NCBI RefSeq assembly: GCF_016429255.1
Contig: NZ_JAELUG010000018.1
Location: 1 to 64,000, forward strand
Source: Rhizobium sp. ASV8
GTDB lineage: Bacteria; Pseudomonadota; Alphaproteobacteria; Rhizobiales; Rhizobiaceae
Reading direction: 5' to 3'
DNA length: 64,000 bases
Within the stretch, counting starts at the first letter, position 1, and each line of letters opens with the position of its first letter. The notes under the pieces are model-generated. The model was not told the DNA's origin and searched no databases. It saw only the letters and a list, made by a program, of their open reading frames with translations. Below, in pieces: positions 35,118 through 44,421 of the stretch. The position numbers and the translations under genes are program-made.

Positions 35118-36104
35118 ATGAGTATGTCTTCCGATATGAGCCACAGCCATGTGTTTCTGGGCTCCGATCATCAACGCAACGAGCGGCGCATCTGGCTCGT
35201 CATTGCGCTGACCGCGGTCATGATGGTGGTCGAGATTGCCGCTGGCACGGTCTTCGGCTCAATGGCGCTGCTCGCTGATGGCTGGCATATGTCGACCCAC
35301 GTCAGCGCCATGCTGATTTCGGCGCTTGCCTACCTCTATGCCCGCCGGCACCAGCACAATGCGCGCTTTACCTTCGGCACCGGCAAATTCGGCGATCTCG
35401 CCGGCTTTGCCAGCGCCATCGTGCTGGCCCTGATCGCGCTTATCATGGGCTGGGAAAGCGTTCTGAGATTGCTCAATCCGGTTGCCATCAATTTCCGCGA
35501 GGCGATCGCCATCGCCACGGTGGGCCTGGTCGTCAATCTCGCCAGCGCATGGCTTTTGCGCGATGATCATGATCACCATCACCACGGACATGCAGGCCAC
35601 GGTCATAGCCATGGCCACCCGCATGACCATAATCACGACGACGACCACCATCAGGCGCACGGCCACGGCGGCGGCAGGGACAACAATCTTCGTTCGGTCT
35701 ACATCCATGTCATTGCCGATGCGATGACCTCGGTTCTCGCCATTGCCGCCCTCCTGCTCGGCAGCCGGTTCGGCTGGACGTTCCTCGATCCCGTCATGGG
35801 TATCGTGGGTGGGTTGGTGATCCTGCAATGGTCGTGGAGCCTGCTGCGTGCCTCCGGTGCAGTCTTGCTTGATTTCATCCCGCAGGGAGAGGATCTGCCG
35901 GGCGAAATCCGCGGGGCGATCGAGACGGGTACGGACCGCATTACCGACCTGCATGTCTGGCAAGTTGGCCCCGGTCATCATGCAGCCATCGTGGCCGTGG
36001 TCACGCCCGTTTCGCGCGACCCGGCCTTCTACAAGGCGCGCCTCGCGGACATTCACGAATTGTCGCATGTCACCGTTGAAGTCACGGTCGACAAGGCGGC
36101 ATAA
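35118..36104 (+). CDS. dmeF: CDF-family Ni/Co efflux protein DmeF
   Basis: The 328-residue cation diffusion facilitator has about six membrane segments and paired acidic/histidine sites (LLADGWHMSTHV in the first half; IHVIADAMTSV in the second), the usual zinc-type site A. A long His/Asp-rich loop (about 152-192; GHAGHGHSHGHPHDHNHDDD) lies between the fourth and fifth segments. It exports Co2+ and Ni2+ from the cytoplasm by proton exchange and is probably induced by these metals through DmeR. Confidence 0.93.
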   Translation: MSMSSDMSHSHVFLGSDHQRNERRIWLVIALTAVMMVVEIAAGTVFGSMALLADGWHMSTHVSAMLISALAYLYARRHQHNARFTFGTGKFGDLAGFASAIVLALIALIMGWESVLRLLNPVAINFREAIAIATVGLVVNLASAWLLRDDHDHHHHGHAGHGHSHGHPHDHNHDDDHHQAHGHGGGRDNNLRSVYIHVIADAMTSVLAIAALLLGSRFGWTFLDPVMGIVGGLVILQWSWSLLRASGAVLLDFIPQGEDLPGEIRGAIETGTDRITDLHVWQVGPGHHAAIVAVVTPVSRDPAFYKARLADIHELSHVTVEVTVDKAA

Positions 36105-36190
36105 AATCCGATAGCAATCGAGCCGGTCGGAGGCTTGCCATATTCCTCGCATAGCCCACAATCCGGTCCGATTCTGCTGGAGGCTCTTGA

Positions 36191-37192
36191 ATGCCCATTT
36201 TGCTCACCCGTCGCCGCCTTGTGGCAGGTTCCGCGCTGCTCGTTCCCGCTCTGACGCTCGGCCCGAGCGCGCTTCTGGCCCAGACCGCCGCCGGCACCTC
36301 GGCGCCTGCGCCGGCTGCTCAGGACAATACTGCAATGCCATCTGACGGACAGGCCACGGACGGCGATGGTGGCTCCCAGGGCAATGCGCAGCTGACCGAC
36401 GATGTCGACAAGCAGCTGGCGGATCTGGAAAAGAAGACCGGTGGTCGCCTTGGCGTCTCCGTCCTCGACACCGAAACCAACATTTCGCTTGGGAATCGCG
36501 AGGAAGAGCGTTTTCCCCTTTGCAGCACCTACAAGGCGCTGGCTGCCGGTTTCGTGCTGGCAAGGGTCGATCAGGGTGTCGAAAAACTCGACCGTCGCGT
36601 CACCTACGGGAAGGATGTCGTGGTGACCTACTCTCCGGAAACCGAAAAGCATGCCGGCGCCGAAGGCATGACGGTTGCAGAATTGTGTGCTGCGGCCATC
36701 ACGCTGAGCGACAATACCGCTGGCAACCTGCTGCTGGAAAGCTTCGGCGGCCCGGCGGCGCTGACCGCCTGGTTGCGCACGACAGGCGACACCGAGACCC
36801 GTCTCGATCGCAATGAGCCGGACGTCAATCAGGCGACCAAGGGCGATCCCCGCGACACCACCACACCCGATGCCATGCTGGATTCGATCGGCCTGCTGAC
36901 GCTCGGCAACACGCTGTCGGAAACCTCCAGGGACCAACTGGTCAACTGGCTGGTCGGCAATACGACCGGAAACAATCGCCTGCGCGCCGGCTTGCCCAAG
37001 GAGTGGAAGATCGGCGACAAGACCGGCACGGGCAACAATGGCTCTTACGCCGATATCGCTGTCATCTGGCCGCCGGAGCGCGGGCCGGTTCTGGTGACGA
37101 CTTTTGTCGCGGAAGCCACGGCAGCGTCGAAAGACGTCGAGGCTGTGTTCGCTGAAGTCAGCAAGATCGTCGTCAGCATGGTCGGGCAGTAA
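36191..37192 (+). CDS. Class A beta-lactamase (Tat-exported)
   Basis: The 333-residue protein has a twin-arginine signal (TRRRLVAGSALL), a low-complexity linker (about 32-70, Ala/Pro then Gly/Asp) and a class A domain: S112-x-x-K115 in CSTYKAL, SDN in LSDNTAGN, the glutamate of NEPDVNQA and KTG in DKTGTGNNG. It should hydrolyse penicillins and perhaps cephalosporins in the periplasm. C111 next to the serine is a carbapenemase-like position, but the partner cysteine cannot be assigned by eye. The start follows TGGAGG. No LysR-type ampR is adjacent. Confidence 0.93.
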   Translation: MPILLTRRRLVAGSALLVPALTLGPSALLAQTAAGTSAPAPAAQDNTAMPSDGQATDGDGGSQGNAQLTDDVDKQLADLEKKTGGRLGVSVLDTETNISLGNREEERFPLCSTYKALAAGFVLARVDQGVEKLDRRVTYGKDVVVTYSPETEKHAGAEGMTVAELCAAAITLSDNTAGNLLLESFGGPAALTAWLRTTGDTETRLDRNEPDVNQATKGDPRDTTTPDAMLDSIGLLTLGNTLSETSRDQLVNWLVGNTTGNNRLRAGLPKEWKIGDKTGTGNNGSYADIAVIWPPERGPVLVTTFVAEATAASKDVEAVFAEVSKIVVSMVGQ

Positions 37193-37216
37193 CAGAAAAT
37201 CCGGCAGATAAAACAG

Positions 37217-37254
37217 GGCGATGCGATCGAGATGTGAATCAGGATCGCATCGCC
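37217..37254. terminator. Hairpin between convergent bla and hypothetical genes
   Basis: GGCGATGCGATC and GATCGCATCGCC are exact 12-base complements with a 14-base loop. No clear T-run. Suitable as a shared terminator for the two converging genes. Confidence 0.65.
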
Positions 37255-37276
37255 TTCATGTAGCGTGGCAATATGC

Positions 37277-37825
37277 TTAGACCAAGGATAGGGCAGAGGC
37301 TGCGCCGTCCGTTTCCTTCTCGCTGTCCGCAGCGCTGTTTCCGACGCCGAGCTTCTGCTTGATCTCCGCTGCGATCTGATCGGTGATGGCCTTCTGGTCT
37401 TCGGCCGACAATTGGCTGAAAGACTCTTCCGTCAGCCCGTGTGCTTCCAGATATTGCGCGCGGATTTTCTGCGCGGGCGTCATGTTCGCCCACTTGCTGA
37501 ATTCGTCCAGGATGTCCTGGTTGGATTTCTTGGACGAAGCCGTCTGGCTGCTGCCGTCAATGGCGCCCGATCCGTCGTCGTCTGCGCCGCTGCCGTCGGC
37601 TGCCGAAGTCGACGTTGCGCCGATCTGGTTGAGCCAGAAAGCCGACGAAATGGAGGAGGGGATGCCGCTGCTGGATGCGATGGACGGTCCCTGCGATTCG
37701 TCCTGCTGCTCGCCGTCATCAGGCAGGCTGAAGGGCGTGCTGTCGTCTGAATCCCCATCCTGCTGGGTGCTGCGGATCGGGGCGCTGAAATAGTTCTGGG
37801 TGCTGCCATGCACTTTCATCGTCAT
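37277..37825 (-). CDS. Hypothetical protein, acidic and Ser-rich
   Basis: The 182-residue protein has no signal peptide. Residues 1-100 are acidic, Ser/Asp/Gln-rich and low in hydrophobics, probably disordered. Residues 100-160 are helical (ILDEFSKWANMTPAQKIRAQ, SFSQLSAEDQKAITDQIAAE). I do not recognise it. It converges with the beta-lactamase gene and is 66 bases from selO. Confidence 0.6.
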   Translation of the reverse strand: MTMKVHGSTQNYFSAPIRSTQQDGDSDDSTPFSLPDDGEQQDESQGPSIASSSGIPSSISSAFWLNQIGATSTSAADGSGADDDGSGAIDGSSQTASSKKSNQDILDEFSKWANMTPAQKIRAQYLEAHGLTEESFSQLSAEDQKAITDQIAAEIKQKLGVGNSAADSEKETDGAASALSLV

Positions 37826-37891
37826 GTCTCCCTATGGGTTGGCGCGACGATGACTCCCCAAGCCTGTCTGGGGCTTATGTCTTCGGTTGTG

Positions 37892-39397
37892 TCAGGTGCC
37901 GCAGAAGGTCTGCAGCACCCGTTCCGAGGGTAAAGGTGGCTCGGCATAAGGCGCAAAGGCAGGCTGATCCTCATAGGGCTTGGCCAGCACTTGCAGCAGC
38001 GCTTCGAACAGCGAAAAATCGTCATCCTCGACGGCCGCCTGGATTGCCTGTTCGATTCGATGATTGCGCGGGATGAAAGCCGGGTTGACCTTCCGCATGG
38101 CATTTGCGCGTGCGTCGGACGACTGAGGGTCTCGGGCAAGGCGCTCGCGCCAGCGTTCCAGCCATGGCGCAATCGATTGTGGCTCGTGGAAGGTCGCCGT
38201 GAAGTCGGTGACATCCTCGTCGGCGGCAAGGGAGGCGAGCCGGCGGAAGGCCAGCGTGAAATCGGCGCCCTGCTGCTGCATGATCGCCAGCAGAGACTGG
38301 ATCAGCTCGAGATCGCCTTCCTCCTCGTCTGTCACGCCGATCTTGGCGCGCATGCCCGAGAGCCAGTGGGCCTGAAAGCGCTCGCCATAGGCTCTAATGA
38401 TAGTGTTCGCGAGTTCGATCGCGGTGTCGGCGGACGGATCGATTAGCGGAATAAGGGTCTCGCCGAGGCGCGCGAGGTTCCATTGCCCGATCGCCGGTTG
38501 ATTGGCATAGGCATAACGACCATTCCGGTCGATGGAGGAAAAGACTGTCGCCGGATCGTAGCCATCCATGAAAGCGCAGGGACCGAAATCGATCGTCTCG
38601 CCGGAAACGGTCATATTGTCGGTGTTCATCACGCCATGGATGAAACCGGCATGCAGCCAGCGCGCGATGAGTGCGGCCTGCCGTTCTGCCACGGCTTCCA
38701 GCAGTGCAAGATAAGGATTTGTGCGGTCGCTGATGTCTGGGTAATGACGGCCGATGACATGATCGGCCAGAACCTTCAGATTGTCCGTGTCGCCGCGCGC
38801 CGCAAAAAACTGGAAGGTGCCCACGCGGATATGGCTCGCCGCGACGCGCGTGAAAACGGCGCCTGGCAGCACCTCCTCGCGGTAAACAGGCTCACCGGTC
38901 GTCACTGCTGCCAGCGCCCGCGTTGTTGGGATACCGAGGGCGTGCATGGCCTCGCTGACGATATATTCACGCAGAACCGGACCAAGCGCCGCGCGCCCGT
39001 CACCGCGCCGCGAGAACGGCGTCGGCCCCGGGCCTTTGAGCTGGATATCGCGGCGCCTGCCGTTGCGATCCTTGACCTCGCCCAGAAGAATCGCGCGCCC
39101 GTCGCCGAGCTGCGGCACGAAATTGCCGAACTGGTGGCCGGCATAGGCCATAGCGATCGGTTGCGAGCCTGGCAGCAACTCGTTTCCGGAGAAGATCGCC
39201 GCGGCATCAAGTCTCAATGCATCCACATCAAGCCCGAGTTCCCGCGCCAGCACCTCGTTGAATTTGATCAGCTTCGGGGCAGCGACAGGCGTCGGCACCT
39301 GGTCCGCAAAGAATTGCGGCGGCAGGCGCGCATAGCTGTTGTCGAACGGAATCGGGAGTGCCTGAAGCATTGGCGTTTCGGACGGAAGAGAGCTCAT
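37892..39397 (-). CDS. selO: Protein adenylyltransferase SelO
   Basis: The 501-residue protein of the YdiU/SelO pseudokinase family has YAGHQFGNFVPQLGDGRAIL, the kinase-like SRRGDGRAALGPVLREYI and GVMNTDNMTVSGETIDFGP. It ends in FCGT, retaining the C-terminal cysteine (not selenocysteine). SelO transfers AMP from ATP to proteins, chiefly redox-active ones, under oxidative stress. The ATG at 39397 fits the family; MLQALP at 39370 is a shorter option. Confidence 0.93.
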   Translation of the reverse strand: MSSLPSETPMLQALPIPFDNSYARLPPQFFADQVPTPVAAPKLIKFNEVLARELGLDVDALRLDAAAIFSGNELLPGSQPIAMAYAGHQFGNFVPQLGDGRAILLGEVKDRNGRRRDIQLKGPGPTPFSRRGDGRAALGPVLREYIVSEAMHALGIPTTRALAAVTTGEPVYREEVLPGAVFTRVAASHIRVGTFQFFAARGDTDNLKVLADHVIGRHYPDISDRTNPYLALLEAVAERQAALIARWLHAGFIHGVMNTDNMTVSGETIDFGPCAFMDGYDPATVFSSIDRNGRYAYANQPAIGQWNLARLGETLIPLIDPSADTAIELANTIIRAYGERFQAHWLSGMRAKIGVTDEEEGDLELIQSLLAIMQQQGADFTLAFRRLASLAADEDVTDFTATFHEPQSIAPWLERWRERLARDPQSSDARANAMRKVNPAFIPRNHRIEQAIQAAVEDDDFSLFEALLQVLAKPYEDQPAFAPYAEPPLPSERVLQTFCGT

Positions 39398-39487
39398 GCC
39401 ACTAAAGTAGGGCTGGCGAGAGGGAGGCGCAAGACGCTTGTTCCAGGCATCTCCTGGCGGGTCGCATCAAGGTGACGCTGCGCGTCT

Positions 39488-40009
39488 TTATTCCCTCTCC
39501 AGCTCGCGCGCCATCTCCGCAAGCTTCCGTACCGTGTTGAGATTTCTCGATGTGCCTGCCTTCAGCGCCGGCAGCTTCAGTTTCGAACGTCCGGAACCAT
39601 CGGGGTAATGCACGTAGATTTCGCGGCCGGCGATATGCACTTCTTCGCCGCCGGGTGCCACGAGCTTATCCAGCGCGTCCTTCGGCGGTGCATCCGGCAG
39701 GAAGCTGACGAGCAGATAGTTTGGCTTGGCGTGCGGGAAGGGCGAATTGTCGGCCGCATTTTCCAGTTCCTGGCGGCTGCGCAGGATGACGCCGGGAGAG
39801 GCTCCCATCTTGCGCGCCAGAGCCTCCTCGAGCCGCGTCTGCACCGTCTTCTCATCTTCTTCTGAGCGAAAGAGCACGTTGCCGCTCTGGATATAGGTTT
39901 TTACGTCGGTGAAGCCGCTCTCCTCGCAGAGCGTTTTTAGCTCTGCCATCGGCAATGCGCCGGTGCCGCCAACATTGACGGCACGCAGCAAGGCAACAAA
40001 GACTGCCAT
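39488..40009 (-). CDS. DUF1697 family protein
   Basis: The 173-residue protein begins VFVALLRAVNVGGTGALPMA and has SGNVLFRSEEDE and FLPDAPPKDALDKL, the usual DUF1697 features. The function is unknown. It ends 90 bases from selO; ptrB lies 20 bases upstream on the same strand, so the three may share a transcript. Confidence 0.86.
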   Translation of the reverse strand: MAVFVALLRAVNVGGTGALPMAELKTLCEESGFTDVKTYIQSGNVLFRSEEDEKTVQTRLEEALARKMGASPGVILRSRQELENAADNSPFPHAKPNYLLVSFLPDAPPKDALDKLVAPGGEEVHIAGREIYVHYPDGSGRSKLKLPALKAGTSRNLNTVRKLAEMARELERE

Positions 40010-40029
40010 TCGCTCCTCCCGGCTTCAGC

Positions 40030-42123
40030 CTACATTTTGCCCGCGACCTTGATGGCGAAGGAATATTCGAAGGCCACTTCCTCCAGGCGCTGGAAACGGC
40101 CGGACGCGCCGCCATGGCCGGCATCCATATTCGTCTTCAGCAGGATCGGCGCGTCGCCCGTCGTCTTGTCACGCAGCTTGGCGACCCACTTGGCCGGCTC
40201 CCAATAGGTGACGCGCGGATCGGTGAGGCCGCCAAGGGCAAGGATCGGCGGATAGGGCTTCTCGCCGACATTGTCGTAGGGGCTGTAGGCGGCGATCTGC
40301 TCATACTCTTGCTTGCTGTCGATCGGGTTGCCCCATTCCGGCCATTCCGGCGGCGTCAGCGGCAAGGTGTCGTCGAGCATGGTGTTGAGCACGTCGACGA
40401 AAGGCACGGCGGCGATGATGCCAGCGAATTTCTCCGGCGCCATGTTGGCGATCGCGCCCATCAGCATGCCGCCTGCCGAGCCGCCCTCGGCGATGATCTT
40501 CGTGTAAGAGGTGAACTTCTCCTGATTCAGATAGTCGGCCGCCGCGATGAAGTCCTTGAACGTATTGGTCTTCTTCGCCATCTTGCCGTCTTCGTACCAG
40601 GCAAAGCCCTTATCCTTGCCGCCGCGGATATGGGCGATGGCATAGACGAAGCCGCGATCTGCGAGCGACAGGCAGTTGGTGTTGAAGCCGGCAGGAATCG
40701 CGATGCCGTAAGCCCCGTAGCCGTAAAGCAGGCAGGGTGCTGAACCGTCGAGCGGCGTGTCCTTGCGGTAAAGCAGCGTCACCGGCACCTTTTCACCATC
40801 CCAGGCGGGCGCGAAGACGCGGCGGGTGACGTAGTCCGAGGGATTGTGGCCCGAGGGCACTTCCTGCGTCTTCAGCAGGGTGCGCTCGCGCGTCACCATA
40901 TTGTAGTCGAACAGCTGGCTCGGCGTCGTCATCGACGAGTAGGAGAAGCGGATGACATCCGTGTCGTATTCTGCTGCCCCCTGCAGGCCGAGCGAATAGG
41001 CTTCTTCCTCGAAGGCGATGGAATGTTCCTCGCCGCTGCGACGATCGCGGATGACAATGCGCGGCAGGCCGTCCTTGCGCTCCAGCCAGATGAGGTGACG
41101 GGCATACGCCATGTGGTTGAGCAGCAACGTGCCGGGCTTGTGGGCCACCACTTCACGCCAGTTTTCCTTGCCCGGCCTGTCCGCCGGCGTCTCCATGATC
41201 TTGAAATCCTTGGCGTCGCCGTCGTTGGTGAGGATGTAGAAGACGTCGCCGCCTTCGGTGAGCTCATACTCGATCCCCGTTTCGCGCGCGGCCACGATCT
41301 TCGGCTCGGCAGTCAGGTCGGAGGTCGGGATGATGCGGTATTCGCTGGTCTCGTGGTCGTGAATGTCGATGAAGATGTAATCGTCGAGCAGCGAACCGCC
41401 GACGCCCATGAAGAAGCCGGCATCCCCCTCTTCGTAGACGAGCCGGTCTTGCGATTGCGGCGTCCCGAGAATGTGATGGTAGATCTTCGATGGACGATGG
41501 TTCTCGTCCTGCAACGTGTAGAAGAAACTCTTGCCGTCCGGCGCCCAGACGCCGCCGCCACCGGTGTTTTCGAGGACATCCGACAGATCCTCGCCGGTCT
41601 CGAGGTTGCGGACCTTCAGCGTGAAATATTCCGAACCCTTGTCGTCATAGCCCCAGATGCCGAGGCTATGGTCGGTGGAGTGATCGAGGCCGGAAAGACG
41701 GAAATAGGACTTTCCTTCATTTTCCTTGTCGCCGTTCAGCAGCAGCTTGCGATCGCCGCCATTGCGGGCCTCGCGAAAATAGTGCGGCTGCTCGCCGCCG
41801 GTGACGAAAAGCGTGCCATAGGCATAGGGGCCGTCCTTGACCGGCACCGAGCTGTCATCTTCCTTGATGCGGCCCTTCATCTCGCCGAAGAGAACCTTCT
41901 GCAGGTCCTTCGTGTCGGCCATCGCCGCATTCATATAGGTGTTTTCAGCTTCCAGATGGGCGCGGATTTCCGGGGCCAGGATCGACGGATCCTTGAACAT
42001 CGCCTGCCAATTGTCGGCGCGCAGCCACGCATAATCGTCGCTACGGCTGATGCCGTGGCGCGTATCCGTAACGGGATGTTTCGGGGCGACAGGCGGGGTG
42101 GGGAGGTTCTTGAATACAGACAC
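40030..42123 (-). CDS. ptrB: Oligopeptidase B (S9 prolyl oligopeptidase family)
   Basis: The protein has about 697 residues: an N-terminal seven-bladed propeller (about 1-410) and a C-terminal alpha/beta-hydrolase with the serine in EGGSAGGMLMG, an aspartate in LGGLTDPRV and the histidine in MDAGHGGASGR. It cuts small peptides after basic residues in the cytoplasm. The start is set at GTG 42123, giving the usual opening FKNLPTPPVAPKHPV. An ATG at 42216 would add residues that look unrelated. No strong Shine-Dalgarno is visible for either. Confidence 0.88.
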   Translation of the reverse strand: MSVFKNLPTPPVAPKHPVTDTRHGISRSDDYAWLRADNWQAMFKDPSILAPEIRAHLEAENTYMNAAMADTKDLQKVLFGEMKGRIKEDDSSVPVKDGPYAYGTLFVTGGEQPHYFREARNGGDRKLLLNGDKENEGKSYFRLSGLDHSTDHSLGIWGYDDKGSEYFTLKVRNLETGEDLSDVLENTGGGGVWAPDGKSFFYTLQDENHRPSKIYHHILGTPQSQDRLVYEEGDAGFFMGVGGSLLDDYIFIDIHDHETSEYRIIPTSDLTAEPKIVAARETGIEYELTEGGDVFYILTNDGDAKDFKIMETPADRPGKENWREVVAHKPGTLLLNHMAYARHLIWLERKDGLPRIVIRDRRSGEEHSIAFEEEAYSLGLQGAAEYDTDVIRFSYSSMTTPSQLFDYNMVTRERTLLKTQEVPSGHNPSDYVTRRVFAPAWDGEKVPVTLLYRKDTPLDGSAPCLLYGYGAYGIAIPAGFNTNCLSLADRGFVYAIAHIRGGKDKGFAWYEDGKMAKKTNTFKDFIAAADYLNQEKFTSYTKIIAEGGSAGGMLMGAIANMAPEKFAGIIAAVPFVDVLNTMLDDTLPLTPPEWPEWGNPIDSKQEYEQIAAYSPYDNVGEKPYPPILALGGLTDPRVTYWEPAKWVAKLRDKTTGDAPILLKTNMDAGHGGASGRFQRLEEVAFEYSFAIKVAGKM

Positions 42124-42511
42124 GATAGCGCTTTCTATGGAGTGAAAGTCGGATGCGAAGAGAAGAGAGAGATAGAGGGCAGCTGCATGAGGTTCAATAG
42201 GGAAATCTCCCCTCAAGTTTCATGCAAGTTGGGTAAAATACTGTTGATCGACTATCCGGCTGCGCGTCTTGCAAGGCGTGCCAAGGACGCGGTAGGGCAT
42301 TTCAAATGCTGCACAATTCCTCAGATCGACTGCGATGTGAGGAATTGTGGAGCGGGTAGCTCGCGGGAAAGCCGATGGGGGAGCTGCCTTGATGAGACCA
42401 CATTCTTTATCGAAGTCGATATACATTGCGTCGACATAAAGGCGGTCAAACCGCCATCCCTGATGGAACGGACGCAATCAAATCCAGAATAATGCAAAGG
42501 GACCGGTCTTC
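42124..42511. other. Intergenic region with inverted repeat
   Basis: About 390 bases between divergent ptrB and the DUF930 gene. The main structure is a hairpin at 42306-42352 (arms CACAATTCCTCA / TGAGGAATTGTG), similar to the one at 16571-16617. No gene is supported. Confidence 0.5.
42306..42352. repeat. Palindromic element similar to 16571-16617
   Basis: TGCTGCACAATTCCTCAGAT and the complementary TGAGGAATTGTGGAGC: 12-base perfect arms CACAATTCCTCA/TGAGGAATTGTG. The left part matches the CTGCATAATTCCTCAAATCG of the other copy. Confidence 0.65.
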
Positions 42512-42901
42512 ATGCTGAAACTCGTTGCCATCCTCATTCCATTGGCTGCTTTCGCTAACTCTGCCTTCGCCGTCGATCCGGCGATGAAGAAACAATTGGA
42601 AAAACTTGATCCGTCAGAGCGGATGGAGCAGGCGTGCGATGCGGAGGCGATGAAACGGATCGGCACGGACAAGACGGGGTTCAAGCCGGACAAGGTCATC
42701 GCCTATACATTCGGCGACCCCGCCATGAACCCGGATTCGATGGATGCGCCGGGCGCCGTCTTCCGCAGCAAGGGCGACTGGTATCATCTATCCTACAATT
42801 GCGTCACCGGCCCGAAACACATCCATGTCCGGGAACTGAGCTATCAGATCGGCGAAAAAGTGCCGCGCGGGGCGTGGCAGGAACACTATCTCTACGATTG
42901 A
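42512..42901 (+). CDS. Exported DUF930 family protein
   Basis: The 129-residue protein has a Sec signal peptide (LVAILIPLAAFANSAFA) and the DUF930 pattern LEKLDPSERMEQACDAEAMK, VIAYTFGDP and WYHLSYNCVTG, with two cysteines that could form a disulfide in the periplasm. The function is unknown. It converges with cbpM, 12 bases between the stops. Confidence 0.85.
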   Translation: MLKLVAILIPLAAFANSAFAVDPAMKKQLEKLDPSERMEQACDAEAMKRIGTDKTGFKPDKVIAYTFGDPAMNPDSMDAPGAVFRSKGDWYHLSYNCVTGPKHIHVRELSYQIGEKVPRGAWQEHYLYD

Positions 42902-42913
42902 CGGGCGGTGCCG

Positions 42914-43246
42914 TCAGCGCTGCCTCAGGACATCGACGCGAGTGAGCTCGGACAGGATGAGCTGCTGCACGTCGGAAGGCTGGCGGCGCACCGCATCCGT
43001 GAGATCGCGTAATGTTGCCCGCAGGCTGTGCAGCTGATCGACGAGATCCATGACGACATCGACACCGGGCTCGTTGACGCCCATGGCATTGCCAAGGTCG
43101 AGGATGAGCTGGCCGCGGGCAATGTCGGCCTCGCGGAAATTCCTGCCCTGATCCGTCACCTCCGGTACCACCCAGCCCTGTGAGATCCAGACTTCCAGCA
43201 CCGTGGTCTCGATTTCGAGGTGCAGTCGAAACTCTCTCTCGTTCAT
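42914..43246 (-). CDS. cbpM: Chaperone modulator CbpM
   Basis: The 110-residue protein has the MerR-like N-terminus (LEVWISQGWVVPE, FREADIARGQLILDLGNAMG) and helical C-terminus (VDQLHSLRATLRDL) of CbpM, which binds the J-domain of CbpA and limits its co-chaperone activity. It lies 3 bases after cbpA; the ribosome-binding site GGAGGATAAGCG overlaps the cbpA end. This is the normal operon order. Confidence 0.9.
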   Translation of the reverse strand: MNEREFRLHLEIETTVLEVWISQGWVVPEVTDQGRNFREADIARGQLILDLGNAMGVNEPGVDVVMDLVDQLHSLRATLRDLTDAVRRQPSDVQQLILSELTRVDVLRQR

Positions 43247-43249
43247 CGC

Positions 43250-44161
43250 TTATCCTCCCATGGTCTTTCTGGGATCTTGTGTCTTGCCGGCTTCCCATTC
43301 CGAGACGAAGCGTGTCAGCTCAGGGTCCGGTGTGTCCGGAAGGACGATCTTCAAGGAAACATAGGCGTCGCCATTGTCCTTGCCGCGCACCGGTGCGCCC
43401 TTGCCCTTCAGCCGCAGCACCTTGCCGGTGTTGGAGTTCGGCTGCAGCGTCACGGTGACGGCGCCGGAGGGTGTGGGGACCCTGATCTTGCCGCCGAGCA
43501 CCGCTTCCGTCAGCGAAATCGGCAGCTCCAGCCGGATGTCGTCGCCATCGCGGGTGTAGAATCGATGCGGCCGGACATGCACTGAAATCAATGCATCGCC
43601 CGCCGGTCCGCCGTTGAAGCCGGGATCGCCCTTGCCCTTCAGGCGCAGCGTCTGGCCGTCGCGTGTGCCCGGCGGTATCTGGACGTCGAGGGCCGGTCCA
43701 TCAGGCAGACTGATCTGTTTCTTCGCGCCGTTGATGGCGTCAAGAAAGTCGACCTCCATCGAATAGTGACGATCTTGACCCTGCATTTGGGACTGGCCTC
43801 GGCTGCGCCGCGAGAAGAAACTGGAAAACATGTCGTCGGCATCACCGAAATCGGCAAAGCCGCCGGTGTTTTGATAGGGGCCACGCTGGCCTTCCTTGGC
43901 TGCGTAGTCGCGATAATAGTTGCGCGGTGCCTGCTCGGCGCCGCTGCTATCGATCTCGCCGCGGTCGAAACGCACACGTTTCTCCTCGTCGCCGACAATG
44001 CCATAGGCTGCCGAGACCTCTTTGAACTTGTCCTCGGCCTGCTTGTCGCCGGGGTTTAGGTCGGGGTGCAGCTTCTTGGCAAGCTTGCGATAGGCGCTTT
44101 GAATATCCTTTTGCGGGGCGTCTCGCTTTACGCCCAGTACTTCATAGGGATCGCGGCTCAT
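43250..44161 (-). CDS. cbpA: CbpA-type DnaJ co-chaperone
   Basis: The 303-residue protein has an N-terminal J-domain with HPD (KKLHPDLN), a Gly/Phe/Arg/Gln linker (about 75-125) and a DnaJ C-terminal domain pair (PDGPALDVQIPPGTRDGQTL, LRLKGKGDPGFNGGPAGD), without a zinc finger. That is the class II/CbpA type that stimulates DnaK. cbpM is directly downstream, as in Escherichia coli. The start follows AGAGAGAC. Confidence 0.92.
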   Translation of the reverse strand: MSRDPYEVLGVKRDAPQKDIQSAYRKLAKKLHPDLNPGDKQAEDKFKEVSAAYGIVGDEEKRVRFDRGEIDSSGAEQAPRNYYRDYAAKEGQRGPYQNTGGFADFGDADDMFSSFFSRRSRGQSQMQGQDRHYSMEVDFLDAINGAKKQISLPDGPALDVQIPPGTRDGQTLRLKGKGDPGFNGGPAGDALISVHVRPHRFYTRDGDDIRLELPISLTEAVLGGKIRVPTPSGAVTVTLQPNSNTGKVLRLKGKGAPVRGKDNGDAYVSLKIVLPDTPDPELTRFVSEWEAGKTQDPRKTMGG

Positions 44162-44421
44162 GCATGTCTCTCTTCGGGAGCACGGAAAAATACGCAGATA
44201 GTGTTACGATGGCCTCATATCAATCGTAGCATAGACGCGGGCCGGTTGAAGCCCGCAACTCGATGCTCTGCAAGTTCAATGCATTTGTGATGTGAAATGG
44301 GCACGTTTGCCATATTTCCGGCGTGTTGCCGGAAGATGGCGGGCGTTCAGGCTGGAAACCTGTGGCGATGCCAGATTTTTCCGCCAGTTTTCATTTGCTC
44401 GATCCGTTCGGTGGCTGCCCG

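Noticed and set aside
40846..42492. 548-codon open frame on the plus strand opposite ptrB
   Set aside because: It is antisense to a clear oligopeptidase B gene. Long opposite frames are expected in GC-rich DNA with strong codon bias.
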